Assembly (NCBI RefSeq): GCF_030035675.1 | Contig: NC_084482.1 | Location: forward strand, 230,075,943 to 230,139,942 | From: Rhineura floridana | Taxonomy: Eukaryota > Chordata > Lepidosauria > Squamata > Rhineuridae | Reading direction: 5' to 3' | Length of the DNA stretch: 64,000 nt | Shown: positions 41,672-54,241 of the stretch, in pieces | How positions within the stretch are numbered: position 1 is the stretch's first letter | How the letters are laid out: every line of letters begins with the position of its first letter | The notes under the pieces: model-generated | Database searches by the model: none | What the model was told of the DNA's origin: nothing | The model's input: only the letters and a program-made list of their open reading frames with translations | Position numbers and translations under genes: made by a program

Positions 41672-41738
41672 ATTACATTCAGTGATATACGGGAATTACA
41701 ATTTACGAGTAACATTGGTACAAAAAACATTACTAAGG
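41460..41738. repeat. Tandem duplication with variable (TG)n
   Basis: TTCTAGGCTG...GATCCCACAGCTGGCTC(TG)nCTATTACATTCAGTGATATACGGGAATTAC...AAAACATTACTA occurs twice, starting at about 41460 and 41580. The (TG)n tract is about 7 units in the first copy and about 26 in the second. The flanks differ at only a few bases. Confidence 0.9.
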
Positions 41739-41829
41739 ATTCTGTCTGGTCTGGTACGCGAGGACGTCCATGGGGGTGACACCATGAGTTACCGCACCGG
41801 GTGACACCAACCCTAGTGACGCCACCGCC

Positions 41830-42330
41830 AAAGGACAAATGAGACACAACTGTCATCTCCTTAGCTCTGTTCCGACTATGGGGCGCCTCCATCTCCAAGC
41901 TGAAGGCCACGAATTTCATCCGCAGATGTTCCAAGGGATGCTTCGATCCGGCCCCCCACAGCCAGCCCAGCCCAGGGGAGAGGCGGACGGGACGGGGCAG
42001 AGCTGCAGCCTCCGATCGGGAGGGTCTGTGGGGCGCTTCAGGGGGGGTGTCTCCCCCTCTCCCACCCTCCCCTCCGCCCCCATTGCCTACCTTTGGCTCC
42101 AGGCTCCCCCCACGCAGCTCGGCTCGCCAGCATCGCTGCGCGCACGAAGAGAGCTCGGAGCTTCCAGCCTGCAGTTCTCGCAGGCAGGCGGGGCAGGAAA
42201 GGGACGTTTGCGCTCCTTCCTTCGGCTCTGTCGTCGTTTGTTAACCCTTCAAGAGCAAAGCGGCTGAAACTCCACTGCTGCTTCACAGGTGGCAATGCCT
42301 TCCTTCTGGGACTCTCGTGTTACCTGTGAG
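41830..42330 (-). promoter_or_regulatory. GC-rich first-exon/promoter block of zinc-finger unit 1
   Basis: Paralogous to 16510-16915 (shared CTCCTTAGCTCTGTTC, GAGCTGCAGCCTCCGATCGGGAGGGTCTGTGGGG, CTCTGTCGTCGTTTGTTAACCCTTCAAGAG). On the minus strand it contains the first exon 42091-42133. CpG-rich, which suggests a CpG-island promoter. No TATA box seen near the expected start. Confidence 0.6.
42091..42133 (-). CDS. First coding exon, likely of zinc-finger gene unit 1
   Basis: Minus strand ATG plus 14 codons (MLASRAAWGEPGAK) and a final G before the donor GTAGGCAATG. The phase-1 end fits the phase-1 acceptor at 36903, and splicing would give GAK-GYIWG. The reading frame is also open upstream, so an earlier start (MPPVKQQ at 42295) is possible. 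The three paralogs share the start at 42133. It encodes no recognisable domain. Transcription would run from the GC-rich block toward the finger exon, over an intron filled with BovB, L2, CR1 and SINE pieces. Confidence 0.55.
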
Positions 42331-42339
42331 CACCGACAG

Positions 42340-43240
42340 AGCACTCCTAAGACCTGCGAACAGCCTGCAAGCAAATCAGGAGGAATGCTCCCTTGTGGCC
42401 GCATCACCCACCCATAAAGAAATCCGAGCAAAAGCTACACCAGGATGTTCCAGGTTACCATGTTACCATTTCAAGAGGATTAAACTATCCCCCAGCTGAG
42501 ATACAAAAGAATACAGAACTCATTTATAGCTCATGCAACTGGAGTTCTTTGCATGGATTCCTGTTGGCGCTGAAGGAGAGCAGGACTCCCATGCCTTTCA
42601 CAGCTGAGTGGCAGGCAGATGTTAAACAGAGTGCGCCTTTTCTAATCCAGAACTAACATGGTGGGGAAAGGTTCACCTGTTCGATATTGTATGTGTAAGG
42701 CATCTTGTTACTTGTGTGTGACCCCCGATTGATCTTTGGGCTCCCCCCCTCCATCTGCAAAAGAGGGTGCACATTTGCTCATGACGTGAAGGGCATGTAC
42801 CTTTGTGTCATTGTCTGTGAGTTCAGCAGAGGGTGCGATCCACATACCGTGGACCGGGCCCAGAAAATCCTCTTGGCAGTTTGGCACCCCTGGTTACCCC
42901 AGGGAAAGATGTAGGAGTGGTGGGAGTCCAGGCCTTGAGGGAGGAATCCCAAGCGAGTGAGGAGTGGAGGAGGCCAGCGCCAGACCAGAATGAGAAGACC
43001 TGCAAGGCTGAGTCACAGGAAGCAGAGAAAAGCTGTGTCAGAAGGGGCTTGAAGATTGGAGGAGGTGCTCAGGAGAAGCAGAACCTGATCTCTATTTCCT
43101 CATCCCCAACATAAGAGAAAAGATGAACCACTCTCATTCTGCCTGATGCAAGGCAAAGGAGGAGCTGCGGCTGAGAATTCTCACATGTAGCCCGTGCATG
43201 CAGTAATTCTAAAAAGTTCTACACTCAGGAAAAAGACACC
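42340..43240. other. No gene or clear repeat seen
   Basis: Mixed-composition sequence. A possible LTR (TGTTACTTGTG at 42706 to CCCCAACA at 43111) has no matching target duplication. Confidence 0.4.
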
Positions 43241-43242
43241 AA

Positions 43243-44035
43243 ATGCACAGTTATAAGATGGGGGATACCTGGCTCAGCAATATGACATGTGAGAAGGATC
43301 CTGGAATTGTCGTTGATCACAAGCTGAATATGAGCCAACAGTGTGATGTGGCTGCCAAAAAGGCAAATGCTATATTAGGCTGCATTAACAGAAGTATAGT
43401 CCTCTTCTCCCAGGCATTTTACCTTGAGATTTTAAATCGCCTTTTAAAAATATGTTTTTAAATGTGTATATTTGTTTTTAATGTTTTTAATTGTTGTAAA
43501 CTGCCCAGAGAGCTTCGGCTATGGGGTGGTATACAAATGCAACAAATAAATAAATAAATAAAATTGCGTGAAGTACTAGTTCCCCTCTATTCAGCACTGG
43601 TTAGGCCTCATCTTGAATACTGCGTCCAGTTCTGGTCTCCGCACTTCAAGAAGGATGCAGACAAACTGGAACGGGTTCAGAGGAGGGCAACAAGGATGAT
43701 CAGGGGACTGGAAACAAAGCCCTATGAGGAGAGACTGAAAGAACTGGGCATGTTTAGCCTGGAGAAGAGAAGACTGAGGGGAGATACGATAGCACTCTTC
43801 AAGTTCATGAAAGGTTGTCACATAGAGGAGGGCAGGGATCTCTTCTCGATCGTCCCAGAGTGCAGGACACGGAATAATGGGCTCAAGTTGCAGGAAGCCA
43901 GATTTCGACTGGACATCAGGAAAAACTTCCTAACTGTTAGAGCCATATGACAATGGAACCAATGACCTAGGGAGGAGGTGGGCTCTCCGACACTGGAGGC
44001 CTTCAAGAGGCAGCTGGACAAGGTGTCTCCTCTCT
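43243..44035 (+). mobile_element. Older CR1 subfamily 3' end with SINE-type insertion
   Basis: Frames NMTCEKDPGIVVDHKLNMSQQCDVAAKKANAILGCINRSI and, after an insertion, [79 protein letters not shown]. This is CR1 RT C-terminal sequence more like avian/crocodilian CR1 than the young copies here. The insertion at about 43398-43562 is a SINE/L2-type tail (ACTGCCCAGAGAGCTTCGGCTATGGGGTGGTATACAAATGC(AAAT)n). Confidence 0.8.
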
Positions 44036-44114
44036 CTCGGACAGTCAAAGAAGAGAGGAAGGAAAGGGGGGAAGGAGGAGAGGCAGATCAGCAGTCTTAG
44101 GAGGAAGGATGTCA

Positions 44115-44500
44115 GTCAGAGCATGACAGGTAAAGGTAATCCAGCCTATCCATCTGGAGGAGCCTCACTCTATCTCCCTTCTGGAACATCAACAAAAGAA
44201 CAAAACAGGAGTTGGTCTTGCGCCACTTCCAACGTTTCATAGCTATAACATCAGTATCTTATCTGTATGCAACCTGTATTTATCTATTTAACAAAATCTA
44301 TATACTGCTTACTTGACAGAAAGCCTCTAAGTGTTTCACAAAGAACAATTTAAAATACGCATTAAAAAAAAGAGAAATTAAAAGAGAAATCTAACAGGTA
44401 AAGGAAACAGGGTTTAGGCTCACCTAAGCTGTTCCCTCAAAACCTTTCTTAAAAATGTGCATGGCATTTTTATTTTTAATGTGCAAAAGGGTCACCAGCC
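44115..44500. other. Zinc-finger cluster flank, no gene seen
   Basis: The first part resembles 33370-33520. The rest is AT-rich with a partial SINE/L2-like stretch (TTTATCTATTTAACAAAATCTATATACTGCTTACTTGACAG). No coding seen. Confidence 0.4.
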
Positions 44501-44691
44501 AGAAAGGGGCTTCCCTCTCCCCTCGCTCTCCCTGCGAAGCAGCCAAGCAGCTTCAGCCACTTTGCTCTTTAAGGGTTAACCAGTGAGGACAGACCCAAAG
44601 GAAAGAGCCCAAACGAGGGACTTCCCTTTCCTGCCCCGCCTCTCTTCAAGAAATGCGGGTGGAAGCGTGGAGCACCTCTTAGTGCGCAGCG

Positions 44692-44734
44692 ATGTTGGAG
44701 AGCGGAGTTGCACTGGGGGCCCCTCAAAACAAAG
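44692..44734 (+). CDS. Orphan first coding exon of zinc-finger type, inverted copy C
   Basis: Plus strand ATG plus 14 codons (MLESGVALGAPQNK) and G, then the donor GTATGCAATG. Same 43-base length and start context (GTGCGCAGCG-ATG) as the other two exons. The following intron start (GAGGGTGGGAGAGGGCGAGG...CAGACCCTCCAGATCGGAGGCTGCAGCTCTGCCCC) is colinear with theirs. This copy is in the opposite orientation to both finger exons, and no plus-strand finger exon follows in the window. It is probably an orphan left by an inversion. Confidence 0.5.
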
Positions 44735-45124
44735 GTATGCAATGGGGTGCAGAGGAGAGGGTGGGAGAGGGCGAGGACCCCCTTAAGCCCCCCTCCCTGC
44801 AGACCCTCCAGATCGGAGGCTGCAGCTCTGCCCCATCCCGTCTGCCTCTCCCCTCAGCTGGGCTGGCTGTGTTGGAGCTGGATCGAAGCATCCCCCGGGA
44901 ACATCATGACACTGGATTTTGTTCCTAATTCCCAGTTCCAGTTTTGCTCGAAAGTTCAAAACACTAAAAAGAAGAAAAGTTGACAGCTACAGCAACTTCA
45001 AGCCAAAGTTAATATGTCTCTGAACCCCAAAATATATGTTGGGGTACCCTGTATGATATATCACTGCGATCGGGGGACTCCCCCGTCAACTATAACAATA
45101 CATTTATGTGATCAAAATCATCAG

Positions 45125-45777
45125 GCTTCTGATATGATTATAAATTCATAATGATATCATAAAACCAAAAAAAATAAGTAACTGATGGTGCCCACTTGAA
45201 AATCTGCTCTGGGCCAGGACAAATCATGCACCCCAGGAAAGGGGAGGGTGTCCTCTAGGAGATGCCAGTGCATCCCATCCACCCCAGAGGTTCTGCCGGC
45301 CACAGGGCACGGATGAGGGCATCTTCGCAAAACCAAAATAGACAAAAACAGAAAGGGCAAAATAAGTAACTGGGAGTGCCCACCCAAAATCTCCCCTGGG
45401 CCAGGACAAATCATACACCCCAGGAAAGGGGAGGGTGTCCTCTCTAACATAACAGTGTGTATAAAAAAGAAGTAACTGGGGGTCTACAAGAAAAACCTTT
45501 CGAGGCAGGAGGCAGTGGCATCTCTCAGAGAACAATATCCACTTCTCTGCAGTGAATGATTTTTCATAGCCCACAGCAGATTTTGCGTGGTCACCGCAAA
45601 TTACGTATTTTCCCCTATTTTCATAATTTTAGCTGGGAAAGACTGGCATATAGAATACACCCTCCGTTTTCCTGGGGCATATGATTTGTCCTGGCCCAGA
45701 GAAGAGTTTGGGGTGGGCATCCCAATTACTAATTCTTTATGCTTTTATGACATCATTATGCATTTATGATATGCATT
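45125..45777. mobile_element. Foldback element (long inverted arms)
   Basis: Left arm 45134-45258 (GATATGATTATAAATTCATAATGATATCATAAAACCAAAAAAAATAAGTAACTG...CCAGGACAAATCATGCACCCC) is inverted at 45645-45772 (GGGGCATATGATTTGTCCTGG...ATCATTATGCATTTATGATATGC). A direct copy of the inner arm lies at 45358-45442. No open frame of note. It reads as a non-autonomous DNA element with arms of about 125 bp. No clear target duplication found. Confidence 0.7.
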
Positions 45778-46340
45778 CCGGAGCCCCCAGCAGAGAGAGG
45801 CTTCTTCATGGGTGGGGCTGGGGAGTTATCAGGTTTGCTCTGGAGCCCCGAGCCCTGTGCGGTCTGTCAGCGCCTGACTCTGGGCAGGGGACCCTTCCCT
45901 TGAGGCGCTCTTACGGTGGGCTGAACGAATCGTCCTTGGCCCAGCAGTGGCGGCCACCCCTGCTTTTCTCCTCTTTTTCTCGGGAGGTCGCTCTGGGTCC
46001 CGCAGCAGAGGGAGGTGCCAAGAAATGGGTGCAGAGATGAGTGGAGCTCTTCAGGGCAGGGGAACTTTTGCTGCTGTATGTTCCTCCCTCCGATCCCAGC
46101 TACGTTGCTCCCCCTTCCCCCCAGTAGCCTCCAAGACCAGCATCTCCTTTCCACTCCACCCACCACCCAGTCATTTCCTCCCTCCCTTCCCAGAGGGATC
46201 AGCCTTTCCAGCACTTGTCTGCCTTTGCAGAGGTCTGATGGCAGCTGCAGGGATTGCAGGAGGCATCAACTGAGACGCTGCTTAGAAAGATGGGAGCAAT
46301 GGAGGATTCAGCTGCTTGGGGAAAAATCCCACCACACTGG
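45778..46340 (-). promoter_or_regulatory. Promoter-side block paralogous to 16919-17560
   Basis: GAGAGAGGCTTCTTCATGGGTGGGGCTGGGGA...GGAGCCCCGAGCCCTGTGCGGT...GAACGAATCGTCCTTGGCCCAGCAGTGG...CGGGAGGTCGCTCTGGGTCCCGCAGCAG aligns with unit A in the same orientation. The matching first-exon part is on the other side of the foldback element and inverted (44500-44960). Confidence 0.65.
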
Positions 46341-46429
46341 ATTCATTGGAAAAAACCAAGCCTGGTTTTCTGGCCACTGTTCCGTCCCCAAGCGGTGGCC
46401 TCCACATTCATTCTGCCCCACAAAGCTGG

Positions 46430-48950
46430 CTCTAACATTGACACAGTTGTGACTGGAGCAGCAGGAACTGGGCAGCCCTGGGTTCGATTGTGCACATCTT
46501 GTATGGCCTGCCTCTGTTCTTCTGAGCGAAGCTGGATAGGAGCAGTGGGGCAGTGTGTGGGGGGGGAACAGAAGCAGAGGTGGAGGGGGCCATATCAGGA
46601 GCCTGTGCCTTCAATCTCCTGAGTAAGGCCTCTGCCAAAACTTCAGTGGGCTGCTTATGGAACTGATCCATATTTTCTCCCAGATTTCTAAGCGTGGACC
46701 AAAGCTGATTACGGAGGGGATCCCCAAAACTCACCAGTTCATTCCCCTGTCGGGTCTGAGTAGGGTCATTACTTTGGTGGGAGGGAGACAAGTTGCCGTG
46801 ATTGCTGCTGCAGTTATTGAACCCAAGTCTCCTGTCTCTCCCCCCCCACTGATGTGAAATTACCCCGATTGGAACCAGGGGACAAGAGAGGGTGGCAAGT
46901 TCCTCTCCCCTGGGGTCCCCAATTTGCATTGGGTACAACAGATGAATGAGGCCCTTGATTGGTCTGTGTGACACTTTGAATTGGCTCGAGCTGAACCTTC
47001 TTCTGTGTAGTGGCGGCTTTCCCCCCTCCAACCTGTCGAAGGAGCTCAGAGACTTGCGAAATAGCCACACTCAACTCCTGCCAAGTAACACCTTCGAGAT
47101 CCATCCTCCCTATTGCTAACTTCGTTTGAGCATTTAACCCCATGTGCACGGCTTCCAGAAAGTCTCTGTTATACTCACACTGGCCATCTTCCTGACGTCT
47201 CACATGGCCTGATAAACATGCAAGGAATTTCTTCCAATTTGCACAATATCTTGCCACCTGCATTCGATCTCGAGCATCAGCAGTAGAATACATTTCATCT
47301 CCCTAGTTAACCAAGTCCAAACTGTGTCCTTATTCAAAGAACCCAAAATATCAGCCACTGCCTTTGCCTTGGGAGGGGACCAACATACAATCTCTTGGAC
47401 AATTTTATAACGAGCTGGCCCCAACCCAGTGGTTTCCACCACATTTTTCATTATAATGAGTGTCTTAACGAAAAAGCCCACCTGATTTTTCTCCTACCAT
47501 ATTCATTTGTTCAAGGCCAAAATTATCAGTCGTTTCTCCATCCTTCATTCAAATCTACCAGTTCCTTCAAACTCCTTCACTCTTTGGCATAAACCTCTTT
47601 CCTTAACAAAGGCCTCCTCTGCCTGCGCCAACTTACTCCTTGACTCCTTTCAAAGATCTGACAAATCCTGACATGCATTATAAAATCCCCAAGCTGCTGC
47701 AGCATTTTCCTTTCATTTGGAAGGCTTGTATTCTTGGCAATATTCCTCATAGGCCCCATTCATGATTTGCATGGGGTTCTCTCTTTTAAAACAACTATTA
47801 CCCCACATGCACCTTCCCTTATTCATCAATGATTTCTCTATTTTCGTTAGGCGCTCTACTGGATTCATAAAGCATTTGGTTCCCTCCATGGCTGCCACTT
47901 TTGCCATAGCTTAGAAATCTCCAACACCAAAAGCCAAATGCAAAGAGTTCAACAATGCAGACACAAAACAACCAAACCTAGTTTCAAAATAAGTTCAGGG
48001 ATGAGCCAACTTCAAATGCCACATTCCCAGGTCAAGTCACTCATGAGGAAAGCTGTTGCCCACCAGCTTTTTCTCCCAGATTGGCTCTCAAAAGGAAAAA
48101 CAAGACGGGGGTTTCTAAAGGGACAGGAACCAGTTGGGAGTCTCTGCCAGCCAGAGCCCTGAACCTTCTCAGTGCAAATCTCATTTCCACTTTTCCCAAG
48201 TGCCTAGCACCACCGGCTCAAGCCACTTGCAAGGCTTCGTTCCCCAGGATTTTGCGGAAGGGGGTGGAGACACAAGTGTTATCAAGGGCTTTCAAAATGG
48301 ATGGGACCCAGTTTAGGGAACCCCCTTAGTAGCTTCTGGCCACTCGTGGGTTAACCTTCTCTATCCAGTATCAACTTTGGCCAAACACTGTGCCACAATT
48401 GCTGCCACTGTTCGCCAAAGCTTTGTTGCCAGGGACAGAAGAGGAGAGAGATAACCATGTGCCAGGCAATTTCTATACCTTAACCTCTAAATTACCACAG
48501 CATTTAAAGGACATTTCCCCACTTATTTTAAACCAAGAGACAGCGAAACATAAAAATAAAGGAAAAGAAAATCACACCCATTCCAGACACATTCAGAACT
48601 TGGCTACCTGTATCCCTGGATTGCAGGACTGTTCACACGTTCCTTTATTTCCTACAACCCTTGCTGCCCACTAGTCTCCGCCAGTCTGTTACATTTGCTC
48701 TTGGGAACCTGAGTGTGTGAACACACCTCCTTGAGAGGAGGGGGATCTCTTGCCAGAGATAAGAACAAGCGCTTTGCCCTGAAGTGTGCCTAAATGGTGC
48801 GTATATATATATTTAACCCAAGAAATGCAGGTACACACCAGACTAAAGCAAAGCTTGATTTTATTGAGAAAAAGAGTAGAACAGCGTTACAGAATTACTT
48901 GGGTGCGTGGCAGCATTAATCATTGATATCCTAACCCATTCATAACTTTA
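46430..48950 (-). mobile_element. ERV fossil with gag region, minus strand
   Basis: A minus-strand LTR-like segment (outer end unresolved, near 48.95 kb; inner end CAACA at 48424) is followed by TGGCGAACAGTGGCAGC, placed like a primer binding site. Then come gag-like frames between about 47.9 and 46.4 kb (YCANWKKFLACLSGHVRRQ, EYNRDFLEAVHMGLNAQTKLAIGRMDLEG). The gag call rests on position and style only. No pol or env is seen. Broken in several places. Family not assigned. Confidence 0.45.
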
Positions 48951-49615
48951 AACTAAAGAGATTAAAGGACCCTATTACTATTAAAAGTAGGAATGATTAC
49001 CTCTCCTAGGCCCTGAGTGGGCGGCTGAATACAGCTGAAGCTATGTGGAAGAGCTCTGGTCCAAAACCAGGAAGGAATCTCTTGGTCTCAAGGGTTTGCA
49101 CCAAGACCCAGAGTCTCCCCGGTTCTGTCCCTGCAGTCCCTCCATGCATTCCTTGACAGCGTAGTACACAGGTTGGAGTTCGGATCTCTCTGGCCCCCCT
49201 TCTCCTTCTCTCTCTAGATTCAAGCCTCATTTTTAAAAGACTTTTTCCACTCTCCCCCTCCTGCAAAGGAGGGGACTGGGAATCTGCTGGTTTTGTGCGT
49301 GTGTGTGTGCCTGCATGAGAGTTTCTTACTGACCCTGAAAAACTAAGGCTCCTTATAATGAACAATGGAGGATTGTACGGTGAGTGAGGGAAGTCTGCCA
49401 AAGAAGAAGATAACATTTATGCCGTAGCTTTTGGTTAATTCTGTTTCTTAACGCTGCCCTTGTTGTTCTTCGCACAACACCTATGGAACTCATAACCAGC
49501 CATACCAGCGGGGCAGGGGTGTGAGAGGTGGGGGTGGGAGTTATAGTTCCTGGCCCTGCACCTCCTGGGTTCCACTTGAACCAAAATGGGGTTAGCCAAG
49601 CAATCGTAACACTTC
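48950..49615. other. 3' flank of zinc-finger unit 2, no gene seen
   Basis: No recognisable coding frame, RNA gene or transposon end. Open frames here have no domain or homology that I can see. Confidence 0.4.
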
Positions 49616-49619
49616 TTTG

Positions 49620-49993
49620 ATGAGAAGTAAGGTAGCTACTCTGAATGAATCTCTTTCCACACTCCAAGCATCGATAACATTTGTCCCTTGTGAGTTCTTT
49701 GATGTTGTGTAAAGGAGCTACTCCACCTGAAGGTCTTTCCACACTCCAAACATTTATAAGTTTGTCCTCTGTGTGAGATCTGTGATGCGAAGTAAGTTGG
49801 TCACCCTGACTGAAGGTCTTTCCACACTCTAGGCATTTATAAGGTTTGTCCCCTGCATGACTTCTTTGATGCGAAGTAAGATTTCCACCCTGACTGAAGG
49901 TCTTTCCACACTCCAGGCATTTACAAGGTTTGTCCCCTGTGAGTTCTTTGATGCAAAGTAAGGTTTCCACCCTGACTGAAGGTCTTTCCACAC
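49620..49993 (-). pseudogene. Degenerate C-terminal fingers of unit 2
   Basis: About five more finger units lie after the stop of the main frame, spread over shifted frames: [54 protein letters not shown], a shifted unit, and [18 protein letters not shown]. Short deletions relative to the regular 84-base unit cause the shifts. They show the array was once longer. Confidence 0.8.
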
Positions 49994-52000
<2,007 letters not shown>

Positions 52001-53417
52001 TTAACTGTCGAAGTTCGATGCCTTGTATGGAGTTATTTTAGCAGTAGGTGCTTGGACGTATAGTGAAAGCGGGGAGGGCAACTCCCACCCACTGTCACTA
52101 TAGTGAAAGGCTTGAGCCCACCAGCTGTCTGCCTTCACCATCCCAGGAGTCAATCCCCAGCTTTGGGCAATTGATCCCAGCAAGTCCTGCTTTGACAAGG
52201 TTGTGCATGCTCACACCAACCCTGCAAGGTAGTCACTGCCACCACCCTTCTAGGTGGTTAGCACTCTGGGGCGAAGGGAATTGCAGAGCCCAGTTAAAAC
52301 ACCAGAGCTTCTCAGGAGAAGAGTATGGATGCACTCCTTGTGCCTTCTAAAGTCTCAGGTAAAACATTCCTCTGTTACACAGGAGTTGTAGTCGAATGGC
52401 AAGGACTGAAGTTAGGAACTAAAACCCCTCTCTGGAGTGAACACACGTTGGTTAAGATAATTAAAATTTATTAAAAAGAAAATAAGAAAAGCATAAAAGT
52501 TTTACAAATAACAAAGAGGTACACACAATAAATTTTAGTAGCAATTTAGATACTGTTACCATATGCCCAAAAAGTTAAGGTTTAAAAAGGAATACTGTAA
52601 GAGACTTTTGGCACAGATTAAAATAAGAAAAGCTTCCTAGCCTAAGCTATACTTACAGACCATAAGATCTGCAGATGAATAGCCTTCCTCCCCTCAGGGA
52701 ACTTGCGTGAAAGGATGAAAATGGAGCCACAACAGAACATCAACTGTGCAAGAGGCTGATCCTCTGAAGTGGGACAAACCCAAAGTTCTGAGCCCCTTGT
52801 TAAGGAAGAAATCTTGGCTCAGCCGGAGACAATTAACCAATTGACATTTTCATCAAAAGGATGAAAAAACTATGTTCCCACAGCACCTGGCGCCTCTTCT
52901 TGGTTTCCCTTAACAAACTCAAGGAGTTTTACAGCCTTGACGGAACCAGATCCCGTCTGCTGATCAGGAGGTGCTAAGCTAACTTTCACCCAATAGCGCT
53001 GTGTTGTAAAATCACCAAGTCACAGTGATGGGGGGAACCAAATGTTTAACTGCTTGCCAGCAGGTTAACAAAACAGATGTCAAGGGGAAAAATCCCCACA
53101 AGGCTTTGGTGTTCAGCCATTTTAAATGCAGGCCAGGGTAAAGCTGGCAAACTAGCATGACAGAACACAGGTTGTGAAAAGAGATGCAGAGAGAGACGAC
53201 TGTAATAAAAATCTGCTCTCTTGTTCCTCCATTTAAGGTGAACAGCCCAGTACTTATAATGGGGAAATATTATATATCCATATGATGGGGAATAAAATAT
53301 ACATAAGCAAGATATATTCTTCTATAAAACTACTTGTATTCAAAAAGGTTCATAACATATTAATAGTTTTGTAGCAAGCAAGTCTCTTTTCTTCTTTTAG
53401 AGCAGTCTTCCCTAACT

Positions 53418-53819
53418 GTGCTGGTTTGTCCTTTAGATAGTTTGGTAGACAGTGCTGGGAAGGAGTCAGTGGTCGTGGTGCACGTTGGCACCAACGACAT
53501 GGGGAAATGCAGCCGTGAGGTCCTGGAAGCAAAATTTAGGTTGCTAGGTAGGATGCTGAAAGCCAGGACCTCCAAGGTGGCTTTCTCTGAAATGCTACCG
53601 GTTCCACGCACAGGACCAGCCAGACAGGCACAGCTTTGCAGTCTCAATGCGTGGATGAGACGATGGTGTCGGGTGGAAGGGTTTGGATTTGTTAGGCACT
53701 GGGGAACATTTTGGGAGAAGCCGGGCCTGTACAAAAGGGACGGGTTCCACTTGAACCAGAATGGAACCAGACTGCTGGCACTTAAAATTAAAAAGGTGGC
53801 AGAGCAGCTTTTAAACTGA
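53418..53819 (+). pseudogene. CR1 ORF1 esterase domain, C-terminal part
   Basis: 133 codons ending at a natural stop. VVVVHVGTNDMG (GxND block III) and LYKRDGFHLNQNGTRLLALKI (Asp-His block V) are the oxyanion and catalytic blocks of the SGNH esterase that CR1 ORF1 carries. The nucleophile block is missing through 5' truncation, so it is inactive. Confidence 0.8.
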
Positions 53820-54241
53820 CTGAGGGGTGAAACCCGACAGGAGCTGAGGAAGGTCTGATTCGGAATAAACCTCCCCCCTGGGATAAAGACCAAAGAATTC
53901 ATAACATTTTAAAAGGAGTAGGCCTAGAAGTAGGCATTGTGAGAGCATAAATAAAAAAGAACACAAAATCTGGCAAAAGAAATGCAAGAAGACAATAAGG
54001 GATGCTAAAAAAGAATTTGAGGAGCACATTGCTAAGAACATAAAAACCAACAACAAAAAATTCTACAAATACATTCAAAGCAGGAGACCATCTAGGGAGG
54101 CGACTGGACCCTTGGATGATAAGGGAGTCAAAGGTGTACTAAAGAACGATAAGGAGATTGCAGAGAAGCTAAATGAATTCTTTGCATCTGTCTTCACAGT
54201 GGAAGATTTGCAGGAAGGCATTCTGAGGAACTGAGACAATA

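Noticed and set aside
41594-41804. MCVCVCV-type open frames
   Set aside because: Translation of a (TG)n microsatellite.
42706-43111. Possible solo LTR (TGTTACTTGTG ... CCCCAACA)
   Set aside because: No matching target duplication (CATCT against TAAGA) and no related copy in the window.
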